This document shows positions 50,001 to 59,657 of a stretch of 64,000 bases of DNA, in pieces. Every line of letters starts with the position of its first letter. Within the stretch, counting starts at the first letter, position 1. The notes beneath the pieces were generated by a model. The model had not been told where the DNA came from. It saw nothing but the letters and a program-made list of their open reading frames with translations, and searched no databases. Origin of the DNA: Pratylenchus scribneri (taxonomy: Eukaryota; Nematoda; Chromadorea; Rhabditida; Pratylenchidae); assembly GCA_030063045.1 (NCBI GenBank), contig JAQSEB010000038.1:248001-312000 (forward strand), in the 5' to 3' direction. The position numbers were made by a program, and so were the translations under genes.

Positions 50001-51414
50001 TTTATAATATTTCATTTCTCACCGGGAACCCAAAGTGCCATGCAATCCACGCAGCCCAAATAGAAGAGCATTTTGTAGCAACTGTGCATTCGATTCTTCC
50101 ACAAAGACCACATGCACGGAACATAGAGAATCTATTGAATTATAAATTAGGGTAAAATAAATAAAGGGAAATATTTGACTATTTTTTTAATAAATTGATT
50201 GGCTTAATAATCTGAGAGCGATGAATAAATTTGAAAAATAAATGCATTTTTTGTTAGATTAACGGAAATTTTTAATGGGAAATATATAAAATAGCGAAAA
50301 GGGTATTAAGGTTTAATGGTTTGCCCAAAATTTATAAAATCATATACCATTGGATAGAGCTCGTCAAAACCTGTCGAATGTTATATAATATGTCATGTTT
50401 ATAATTGGTTTTGAACTAGGGTTGCGCCCCCGCAGTGCGGGGGCGGGTTGTGCGGGGGTCGGGGTTTGCGGGGTTGGCATTTGCGGGTTCGGGTTCGGGG
50501 GTGACCCCTTGCGGGGGCCCCCGCGGGGATCCCCGCGGGGGCGGGGGTAGCGTAAATTTTTTAAAAAGCCATATTTTTCAAATAAAAAATTTTTTTGAAG
50601 AAAAATTCATCCAAAAATGGCTGCGCAGCGAAAAATTTTACCTAAAAATAGCCTCGCAGAGAAAAATTTTAATAAAAAATTTTAATATCCTACAAAAATT
50701 TGGTCAAAATTTCCCTATCGAACCCCATTTTCCTTGAAAAATCCAATAATATGGGGTGCATGTTCACCCCCGCGGGGGTGCGGGGGCGCGGGGGTGGCAT
50801 ATGCGGGGCTAGGGTCGGGGGTGAAACCCAAAAAGTGCGGGGATCCCCGTCGGGGGTGGCCCCCGCGGGTGCGGGGGCGCAACCCTATTTTGAACCAAAC
50901 CCCATAAAATGGCATAAGTGGTTAAAAACCTTAAATTTTTATCAAAACATGACAAATTATACACCGTTCGATGTGTTTAGACGAGATCTGTCGAATGGGT
51001 ATAAGATTTGGTGGTCTAGATTAAACTTTTAAACCATTATAAACTTTTCGCAATTTTCAATACTCTTCGCAATTTTCAATGTTTTTATCACAAAAATAAA
51101 TACCATCCATTTTTAATTGGTAATTTGTAACTTAAAATCATAGCCCTACTTTTGTTATTGTTTTAAAAATGGATGTATAATTTTTTAATATTTATTAGTT
51201 AAAAAAGGAATTAATATTTAAGTGACTTTTATTCTTTCAGAATTTAGGGTGCAAAACATAATTTAAAAAATACATAGTAAATGGTACAGAGCACAATATG
51301 CATTATTGGATGTGCAAATCTGCGACGCATTTCCAGCGGAACATCATCAATGTCGAAATTTACACAACTGTAGTGACGCTCAAATTCATCGGGTCGAAAT
51401 ATCAGCAATTCCAT
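47082..51414 (-). CDS. Srt-type chemoreceptor, seven transmembrane segments, 373 aa, eight exons
   Basis: Minus-strand exons 51414-51274, 50131-50023, 49150-49064, 48915-48820, 48565-48414, 48268-48116, 47510-47348 and 47302-47082 join in phase from ATG to TAG. The order of signatures fits the Srt class: an N-terminal RHYSCVNF segment, TIYYILYVPCMW (TM1 end), SCYKMLFYLGCVDCMAL, GFLRAYLSLIGAQYCSCP, ILSINRCLSL, GYRTWLWMLLPTAYG, LLPGVYAIFF, SKKQRM, VFTQVFMITIFN, and NIHGTPPIIFLTLNKTVR. Nematode receptors of this class sit in sensory-neuron cilia and are thought to detect odorants. The last 35 residues (SNGGHSINGHH and after) look non-conserved and run into a foldback, so the tail may be recently acquired. 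Introns hold a hAT MITE, foldbacks and a tRNA-like patch. Confidence 0.82.
47555..47885. repeat. Foldback element, CGGACGAAAC family, in an Srt intron
   Basis: Left arm CACTTACGGACGAAACGGTC and right arm GTTCCGTCCGAAAGTGTTGG are complements. Inner words GCATAAAATCAGCAAC, GGCCAATATTAAATATTCACC and TAGCTAATTTTATGC repeat the pattern of 46735-47080. It lies in the intron before exon 7 of the receptor. Confidence 0.65.
48600..48780. repeat. Decayed copy of the TACCGTAAAAC MITE in an Srt intron
   Basis: Words CTATTAGAAATCCTTGGGCC, GTTTCAGACTCCGGGG, and at the other end GGGCTTCTAATAG and TACGGTAATT align with the element at 58971-59205, with many changes and gaps. Confidence 0.55.
49540..49612 (+). 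other. tRNA-like remnant (possible tRNA-derived SINE)
   Basis: The stretch has a near-consensus B box (GGTTCGAATCC) with a pairing T stem (CGCGGGTTCGAATCCCACC). Upstream, CATGACCGAATGCCGAAG resembles the A box of type-II (Ser/Leu) tRNAs, with a long variable region between. The acceptor stem does not pair well, so it is probably a tRNA pseudogene or SINE head. The minus-strand WDSNPRP peptide here is the usual artefact of such sequences. It lies in an intron of the Srt gene. Confidence 0.45.
50290..51045. repeat. Foldback element interrupted by a hAT MITE, in intron 1 of the Srt gene
   Basis: The left arm has TTATAAAATCATATACCATT, GATAGAGCTCGTC and CTGTCGAATG. The right arm has CGTTCGATGTGTTTAGACGAG, TGTCGAATGGGTATAAG and TTTAAACCATTATAAA. 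Removing the MITE at 50417-50887 and one TTTTGAAC copy restores continuous foldback sequence. Arm words are shared with 35990-36690. Confidence 0.55.
50417..50887. mobile_element. hAT-type MITE with GC-rich GCGGGGG core, copy 1
   Basis: The 471-bp element is bounded by an 18-bp terminal repeat TAGGGTTGCGCCCCCGCA and its complement. It is flanked by a perfect 8-bp duplication TTTTGAAC (50409-50416, 50888-50895). The two ends are GC-rich arrays of GCGGGGGCGGG-type units with CCCGCGGGGATCCCCGCGGGG palindromes. The middle is AT-rich with GCGAAAAATTTTACC motifs. No transposase. Open frames are by-products. The same family lies at 52059-52560. Confidence 0.93.
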
Positions 51415-52058
51415 TCTTGGGCAGTCAAAATTTGGGAATAATCCAATTTAGGAGGCTATTTTTTATAGGTCAGTTTCCTCTAAATTAGCTTATTATATTT
51501 TCTAAAATCCTAGCGTTAATAAAAGTTACACTTCTTTGTATGCAATAAATCTGATTTTTTAAATCAAAAGCAGTTTATCTTTTAAAATATTTTAGAATTT
51601 TAAAAAATTAGTTAAAATTTAAGACAATTTTTAGAGAATATTTAAATTTTCCCAATGGAAAATCGTCTTCCTGAATAGTTGTTTTCTTCTAGAGTTAGGG
51701 CTAAAGAACCAAGGACATTCTTTAAAAGGTTACTTATTTTTGAGTAGCCCAAATTTTATCATAAAAACCAATAATTTTAAAAATATCTTTTATATTTTAA
51801 CAAAATTAGTAAAGCCACTTTTTAGAAGACATTTAGAGTTTTCAAATGGCAAATCGCCTTCCTGGAATTGGTTGCCTTTTTGTTGAATTATAGCACAAAA
51901 GAACGATGGAAAAGATTTTAAAATAATAGACAAATTAATTTTGCCCATAGATAGCAAGAAAATGTGTATTTTCACCTGTGCCATTTTACAAGTATTAAAA
52001 GGACAATTTTGTGAAAGTGAAAAACGATTAGGACAAAATAAAAAAATATTATTTAAAT

Positions 52059-52560
52059 TAGGGTTGCGCCCCCGCAGTGCGGGGGCGGGTTGTGCGGGGG
52101 TCGGGGTTTGCGGGGTTGGCACTTGCGGGGACGGGTTCGGGGGTAACCCCTTGCGGGGGCCCCCGCGGGGATCCCCGCGGGGGCGGGGGTAGCGTAGATT
52201 TTTTAAAAAGCCACATTTTTCAAATTAAAAATTTTTTGAAGAAAAATTTCATCCAAAAATGGTCGCGCAGCGAAAAATTTTACCTAAAAATAGCCTCGCA
52301 GAGAAAAATTTTAATAAAAAATTTTAATATCCTACAAAAATTTGGTCAAAATTTCCCTATCGAACCCCATTTTCCTTGAAAAATCCAATAATATGGGGTG
52401 CATGTTCGCCCCCGCGGGGGTGCGGGGGCGCGGGGGTGGCTCTTGCGGGGATGCGGGGGCGCGGGGGTGGCATATGCGGGGGTAGGGTCGGGGGTGAAAC
52501 ACAAAAAGTGCGGGGATCCCCGTCGGGGGTGGCCCCCGCGGGTGCGGGGGCGCAACCCTA
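52059..52560. mobile_element. hAT-type MITE with GC-rich GCGGGGG core, copy 2
   Basis: A 502-bp sister of the element at 50417, same orientation and termini, flanked by a perfect ATTTAAAT duplication (52051-52058, 52561-52568). It differs by few substitutions and an extra GCGGGGATGCGGGGGCGCGG unit near 52440-52475. The close similarity indicates recent movement of the family. Confidence 0.93.
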
Positions 52561-54922
52561 ATTTAAATGAAAATGTCGACGAATAGGGGAATGAAAATTT
52601 TTCGTAGCCAATCAGAGTTTACCCCAAAAACATTTTTGAAGTTTTTGTGCACAAATGACTTAATAATTCCTTCCATTCTTCGCCTCATTTATGAATTTGG
52701 ACGGCAATTTTTAATTAGTTGCTTTGGCATATTTTTGGGAGGTTGAATGGAATAAAAAAAGTAGAAAAAAAGCCAATTAAAAATTGAAAATAAAATGATG
52801 GAGAATTGGCAAAAATTATACTACAAAATTTTTGCCATTTGATTTTTATCTATTTGTCCAAAACAACATTTGAGATGTTTGGTTTAGATATAGGTTAAAC
52901 TTTTGGTACTTACTGCTGATGGGTTATCTATCATAAGATTTTTGGGTTAATTTGGGTAAGTTGAAAATGAACTATGTGGATTTTCCGGTCAGAGGATTAG
53001 GGTCACACATTCAAGATGGGTTGGAAAGTTGGAATTTATAAAATTTAAAAAGGCCAATTTGAGTGGAAACTGGAAATTATTCCCTTCCTCCAGGCTATAA
53101 ATGCGAAAAAGAGAAAATACGGAACACTGTACTAATGATGAATACTTTCTTTATTTTCCTAGAAAAAAAAAGAAAAATTAATTTTGCTCTTTTCGGACAA
53201 ACAGTCAGCCTTCGGTCATGACCGGAGAGTTTTTACTCGCGACATATTATTCCTCTAATTTATTTTTTTAGCATCCTCTTAAATATCTCTTCATTCTAGC
53301 AAATAAATAATCTACCATATACCTATACTCAAATCGGTTGATACAAATTTTTAATGCGTTAAAATAAATGGTTGAATGGATTTGCGCAAGCTTTATTGTT
53401 TTCATCTCATTACCTCTGGGGTGTTATGCAAAATATCAAATTTTCAAAAGTTATAAATGTAAAATGAAGCACTGCCCTTAAATGAAAAGATAAACAATTA
53501 TATTAAATGAATTGAATCTGAGCCAATTAATATTTTAATAGGCGTTTAGTTTACCGTAACTTTATCGCTTGATTGCATTTTACGATTTTTTTACATTATA
53601 AAATTAAAAATAATGATGATAAAATATTGTTCGAATTTGTTACTTTTTTGGCTGAATAAAACATGTTTATAAATTGCACTTTCTGTTCAATTTTTTGTTT
53701 GACTGAAAAATTTCGCTTAATTAAAATTTTTTGCCTGATTTGATTTTCGCTAATGAACTATGTAAGAACTATAAAGAAATTTTCAACGAATGATTAACCT
53801 TTACTTTAAACAAATAACTCTTGTTCTTCGATTTAGAAAATCTGAATGGAATTTTGCTAATTAATATCGTTAATGACGAATATAAATATAATCAAGATTT
53901 TGATATATAAATATTTTCTCATGAGCATGGTTGGCTCCGCAATTATTTATAATAATTACCAATTATATATATTTATCAGAAACGAAAAAAATTTTCAGAA
54001 TTGGCTGCTTCTTCGCGAATTCTGAATATTTGTACCAATCTAAAAATTTGTCAATTCTTAATATTTATTGTAACATTTATATAATATTTTTGAGTTTCAT
54101 TCTTTTTTCAAATTGGCGAAAATTATTCATAAAATTAATTGCCTTTTGCTGCATGGGGTTTAGAATAATAAAATCAATTGTTGGGGGCAATATGGAAACA
54201 GACATTATTGGAAAGGAAATTATATTTTTGGGGGAAATTCGGCATTGTTGATGGAATTTAAAAAAGAGAAAATAATAAACAAAGAATTCCACATTTATTT
54301 TTGTTTAAATTAGGAGAAAATATTTCGATATTTGCCTGTGAGTAATTTTCCTTTCATCTCAATAATAAATTTTTCCAATTTTAATTTGCGATTCATTTTT
54401 TAAATTTTAATCAAAGTAGAAAATTTTACCCATAAAATGATTCCATTATGTGAATTCTTTTGGAATATTTTCCCATCACAAAAATTGTCCCAATTCCAAT
54501 TTTGTTGTGGGTGGGTTAGTGAATATAAATAGAAATAGAAATATTATGATATTTAAAATATTTTCTTAAGAAAATATTAGCCAATCTAAATATTTTTTTT
54601 AAATATTAAAAATTTGTCTAAGAAATTTTTAATTCAAAATTAATCTAGCATAGAAAAATAGGCGACCAGGCCTAGGCCTAGCAGAGGAAAACAGGCGACC
54701 ACAATATGTAATCTTAAGTGAATTTATTTTTTTCCAATTTGAGAAAATCAAAAATTTCAAACAAAATTATGTTTTTAAAAGGATCATAAATTTATTGTTA
54801 ATTTTGAAAACAAATAACTTTTCATGAATTGTATAAGATAAAAAAATATTTCTTTTCTTTAATCATTCTATAATGATTGCTGGCCATCCAAAGAGATTTG
54901 TAAATTTTGCTTTAAGTGGAAT
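52561..54922. other. Intergenic; contains a decayed duplicate at 53931-54260
   Basis: AT-rich sequence without supportable exons. The segment 54137-54260 resembles 42390-42510. The palindromic CAGGCCTAGGCCTAG lies at 54667-54681. A GC-richer patch TTCGGTCATGACCGGAG lies at 53213-53229. Confidence 0.45.
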
Positions 54923-57825
54923 TTACTGATCCATCTCGCGCTCCTCCATATCCTTGGCAATTAGAGACATCTCATCGAGTTGTTTGTTCTTTAAAAATAT
55001 TTATTTTTCGGATAATTTTTACCCATTGATAACAAATTTTAATACTATAAATTCAACATGGCATCTTTTATAATGACTCATCAAAGAATGAATCAATATT
55101 AAGAATATTTTGTTATCTAATTTTAAATAGCAATTGTTGAATATCCAGAGTTATTCATTTTATATTCAGAAATTTTAGAATTGTTCTTAAAAATTTCCCC
55201 AATTCTTAATAAAAATTTTGAGCAAATCTTCATTAATTCTGTACCAATTTAAATAAAATTGTTATGATTAAATCGCAAAGTTTACGCTTTAAATTGATAA
55301 CAAAATGATTAAAATTAATAAATTATTTTCACTCGGTTAGTTATTATTGATCATAAGCCAAATATTTTTTCATTCCATTTTAATTCCCTCATTTTCTGAA
55401 TTTAATTGCATACCAGTATGTTCAATGCTTGTTTATATTGTTTAATCTCGGCCATCAATTGCTCAATTTGCTGCTGATCACATTGTCCCTTCTCATTTGA
55501 CACTATTGATTCATTTTTCGATTGCTGTTGAATTTTGGCGACTCCATTCTTATCGGATTGTATTACTTTTTCCTTTTTCTCCTGCTGCATTTTGAGGTTA
55601 GTCTCCGGCAAATTATCATTACGGCGTTTCTCGTCAATTATTGAAATCTAAAATAGTAGAAAAATCATACTGGGAATGACATAACTTGTCACATTATCAA
55701 ATTTTATAAAAACTTATCAAAAATTGAATCAATTTTAATGAATTTGGGAGGATAAACTAAAGAGTATTTTATTAATTATGGTTCGGAATTATGGAGTTGT
55801 TATCAAATTTATATGGTTTGGGTGGTTATTTGAACATAATTCTATCAATTAAATTCTGAAACAATTTAAATAAAATAATAAATAAAATTAGATAGTAAAT
55901 AGTCTCTTTTTTAATTTATTACTAAAATCATTAAAATTTTTTCATTTCTTGATGAATTATTATAAAAGGCATCCAATTTGGTTCCTTCCCTACGCCAAAA
56001 AACCAACTTTTCCCCATTTTGGTTATCTTTTCTTGTTGTTCATTTCTAAGTCTAACCGTTCCTTTCACCTCAGTTCCCGATTTATTCAAATGCAATAATG
56101 CCTTTTTTGCAGCCATCGATTTGGAGTCCTTGATTTTATGATTGTCATCGAGCTTCAAAGTTACGGCTTTGACATTTTTTGATTTACACTTCCTTAAATT
56201 AATGTTAAATTTGATCATTCCTTTTGACTTACTTCGGGCCAGAACGTTTGAGCGCCACACGTTTGAGCGCCAGCGACTTTGACAGGTCATAACTCAGCAA
56301 ATAAGAAACCGTTTGATGCAATCTTGGTATCATTGGATAGAGCTATTCGAGCTCTATTGAATAGGCTATATTAATTTTTGAAAAGTTGGATATCCTCATA
56401 ATTACAAGCTTCTAAATAAGAAAAACTGACTTTTATTCACTTTTTTGACTTCAAGTCACTAAAATTTTGATTAATTAAAAAAGCTTTATTCACTATTTAA
56501 TAGAGCTCGAATAGATCTATCTAATGATACCAAGATTGCATCAAACGGTTTCTTATTTGCTGAGTTATCGCCCGTCAAAGTCGCTGGCGCTCAAACGTGC
56601 GGCGCTCAAACATTACCGACCGGACTTACTTGGACTTTGGTTGGGTAATTTTATTGTTTTGTCGCAAATTTTTAACCGACATTTCACAGTATTTTTTAAT
56701 CTCTTCACGCATTAATTTGCAAAAAATGCACCAAACTTTTTCTAAATTTTTCCCACAATCCACATAAATTGCTCCAGCCAATGCTTCAAAAACATCTGCC
56801 AATACTTTTGGTACTTTAATGCACTCATCTTCATCAATTTCCTCCTCCTCCGTTTCCTCATCACTGCTCTCAACAAAATTGAAGCAATCCGAATCCGAAT
56901 AATCACAATTTTTCCCTTGCTTACAAAAATTGACATATTTTTTGATTCTTCTTTTTTGTTGTTTATTGAAATCTGCCAATAAATGCTGTGTTTGTATAAA
57001 TAAAAAGTAAATAAAATTGATTAATAAATGTTACCTTATGGAAATTGTATTTGACTGCCAAATTCGCAAGCATTGCGTTTGAGACCAATGCATTATGGAG
57101 AACAGTCATGTGGCCAGGTGAATAATTTTTGCGGTGTTCAAAAAGGAAATGTTTTATCAAAAAATCAAGAACAGAATCGCCCAGGAATTCCAAACGCTAA
57201 ATAAATTGGAATTGAATTAATTAATGTTATGGGAACAGCCTGATTAGAATGCGGGGTCAATTAGGATTTAATTAATCATCGAAATAATTTAGATGATTTT
57301 ATTATCAAATTAAAAGCATACTTTTTGGCTGTATATAGATATTAAATCCTTTTTATTTAAATTTGTTAATAATTTATGTAGTTGTGCCGAAAAAACCACT
57401 TAAAATTCGCAAAATCATAGATAAAAGTCAGCTTGAAAATTTTATGAATAACTCCACTAATTTTGTTCTGAATTATTAATTTAAATGAAAATAATTCATT
57501 AGATAGCCAATTCTTTAATTTGATATATAAAATTCATTAAATTGTTTTAATCCTTGATGTGTTCAATGATATTGTGGATTGTACAGATTAATTACTAAAT
57601 TATAAAAATACCTGATAATTGCTTAGAAATTCAATACAAGAACTGCTGTGGTTGAATGCTTTAATTAAATTGGCCTGTAAAAGATTGATTAATTTCGAAT
57701 ATTTATTATTTTAAATTTACCTTATTCTTAAATTTGTAACCAATTGTCTCCTCGACAAGGAATAATTTAAATTTATTATAAATTATTTCAATATTATCGG
57801 CAAATTGACTATTTGAAGCGGGCAT
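54923..57825 (-). CDS. Stand-alone RNase III with partial dsRBD, Dicer C-terminus-like, about 369 aa
   Basis: Minus-strand exons 57825-57721, 57674-57612, 57196-57035, 56985-56630, 56192-56069, 55647-55414 and 54988-54923 join in phase to TAA. IGYKFKNKANLIKAFNHSS and RLEFLGDSVLDFLI form the RNase III signature, followed by HNALVSNAMLANLAVKYN, an acidic insert (ESSDEETEEEEIDEDE), then VPKVLADVFEALAGAIYVD. The four metal-binding acids of RNase IIIb (E and D in LEFLGD; D and E in ADVFEALAG) are present. Spacing and the VPK..DVFEALAGAIY block match Dicer rather than Drosha. A shortened dsRBD (SKSMAAKKALLHL) and a Gln/Lys-rich coiled-coil tail follow. No helicase, PAZ or RNase IIIa is found upstream; an in-frame TAA precedes the start ATG. 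So it would cut double-stranded RNA as a dimer, in a small-RNA or rRNA role, or it is a Dicer fragment. Confidence 0.78.
56235..56622. mobile_element. Foldback MITE with 9-bp target duplication on an RNase III splice site
   Basis: The 388-bp element ends CGGGCCAGAACGTTTGAGCG and, in complement, CGGTCGGTAATGTTTGAGCG. Its arms of about 120 bp pair through GTTTGAGCGCCAGCGACTTT, GAAACCGTTTGATGCAATC and ATAGAGCTATTCGAGCTC-type words. The perfect 9-bp duplication GACTTACTT (56226-56234, 56623-56631) is, on the coding strand, AAGTAAGTC: the 5' splice site of the host intron. Nine-base duplications are typical of Mutator-like elements. Without it the intron would be only about 40 bp. Confidence 0.9.
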
Positions 57826-58968
57826 CGCACTCAATTTTGGGATTTTCAAATTTTTAAGAGCTTAATTAGTTAATTTGAATTTAAAAAACAAGATAAGATT
57901 ATGATCTATTATGTTCAAGATAAGGAATTAGCTATTGGCCTAGGACCAAGAAGAGAGTGACGATAAGTGGAGAGAAAAGTTTCAACCTTTTGTAATTTTA
58001 TTCGAGCCTATTTTTTGTTCTTGCATAAAATCATATTCTTAGAATGGCATTTTAGATTAATTAAAAATGGGTAATAATATGGCCAAAAAAATTAAATCAC
58101 ATTTAAATTAAATTGGATCGGAAAAAAATAAAAATAAAATAGGAGTTAAAAAAGGGCCTCCTATGAAATTTAATATATATATTGTTAAATTTTTATAATT
58201 TATTTTTTTTTTGCAGTGAAGATATGAAGAAATGAATGGAAAATGGATGTGGACAAATACTTGTTCTTTGGAAAAAAAGCATTAATAAGGTTTATTTTGA
58301 ATAAATCAATGAAAGATTCTTTATTCAAAGTATTTTGGGAAAAGTTGGAAGGAAATAAAAATTTATTTTCCTTATAATATTACTCTCTTTAGACTTATAA
58401 AATATGAATTATTTAGTAAATTTTGCAATGGCTTGAAGGGGAATAATTTATTTTAAGATTTTTTAATTAGAACAGAGAAAGATGGATGATCAAATTCATT
58501 GGGCACATTTGGTGGATTAGGCACAAAATTCAACAATTCTAACTTATCATTTGGTTAACCCAAATTTGAATGGGGAATTTGAATTCTAAAATGTTTGGGA
58601 AATTGCCTCTGGCAAAAAAAAAATAAAAATTTACACTTAATAAGGGAAGGGAAAAATGACATTTTTGCAATTTTGGATATGAGGGAAAAGCAAAATAAAA
58701 TATTGAGTAAAGAATGGAATCATTATTTAAGAATAACCCCTCACCGTCAATGAGAACAATGCCCAATGAGTATTAAAAAATGGATGAGAAAATTGCCAAA
58801 GGTCAACAAACATTTTGAAAATTTCCCCTATCAACAAAGGGAATGGATATTGTAACTTTTTTCTTTTTTAGATGCATTCTGTCAATATTCTTCCACATTC
58901 ATTTAATTTCAAACAAAAAGGGTAAATTCCCTTGCATATTTTCTAATGATTAACTATATTTTGTTGAG
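57826..58968. other. Intergenic, no gene seen
   Basis: AT-rich sequence upstream of the RNase III gene, presumably holding its promoter. The minus-strand frame at 58539-58766 has no family features. Confidence 0.45.
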
Positions 58969-58970
58969 TA

Positions 58971-59205
58971 CCGTAAAACTTCTATTAGAAGCCCCGGGGC
59001 TTATAAATTTCGGAGGCCTTCTGAGGTGGGAAATTTTCTAAAATTTTTGAGTCAAAAAATGATTATTTCCGCTTAATTTTACCTACTAATTGTTTATTTC
59101 TACTAATTGGTTATTTTTGACAAAAAAATTTTTTTGGGAGAGAGGGGGGGCTTCTTAGAGCGGGGGCTTCAAATAGAGCGGGGGCTTCTAATAGAAGTTT
59201 TACGG
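58971..59205. mobile_element. TA-flanked palindromic MITE (CCGTAAAACTTCTATTAG)
   Basis: The 235-bp element begins CCGTAAAACTTCTATTAGAA and ends with the complement TTCTAATAGAAGTTTTACGG, flanked by TA on both sides (58969-58970, 59206-59207). This is the Tc1/mariner-type duplication. The interior has GAAGCCCCGGGGCTT and a G-rich GAGAGAGGGGGGG stretch with no open frame. A decayed relative is at 48600-48780. Confidence 0.85.
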
Positions 59206-59207
59206 TA

Positions 59208-59422
59208 TGTATATTTTTAAGGATAAAGACCGGAATGATATAGCAAAAAGCACCCCAAAGTTGGAATTGTGCCTGTGACAATGGATTGCTCAAATTCACA
59301 CCGAATTGGATGTCAAGAAGAGTCAACCACCAACAGAGTAGAGCCAATATGATAAGAAAATTAGCAAAAAAAACCTTTGATTTTTCAGCTTTTCTGTGTT
59401 CAACATTGTTAATGGATCCCAT
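59208..59422 (-). CDS. Possible exon of a membrane protein
   Basis: A minus-strand frame from ATG at 59422 encodes a short polar N-terminus (MGSINNVEHRKAEKSK). Two hydrophobic helices follow (FFANFLIILALLCWWLTLL and QLWGAFCYIIPVFIL), separated by a polar loop. It runs into the MITE at 59205, so the real end is probably a donor at ACC|GTAAAA or just before. No downstream exon could be joined. It lies between the RNase III and PUR-repeat genes. Family unknown. Confidence 0.35.
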
Positions 59423-59657
59423 ATATATATATTATATATAAAATTTGTGGAAAAATTTCGGCGTGATGACAGTTTCGCTCGAATTTTTAAAGTGCAAAAT
59501 GTTGAAAAATATGTAGTTTCCACATTTTTGTTCAATTTTTTTAATGAAATTTTTCCTCCAAAATATGCTATTTTTAAATTAATCAAAAAAAATAACATCG
59601 ATAAAATAACATCGGAGGAGAAATGGTCGGAAAAAATGAAACGGATCCGCAATTCTA

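Noticed and set aside
50435..52586. Gly/Pro/Arg-rich open frames on both strands
   Set aside because: They are by-products of the GCGGGGG arrays in the two hAT MITEs.
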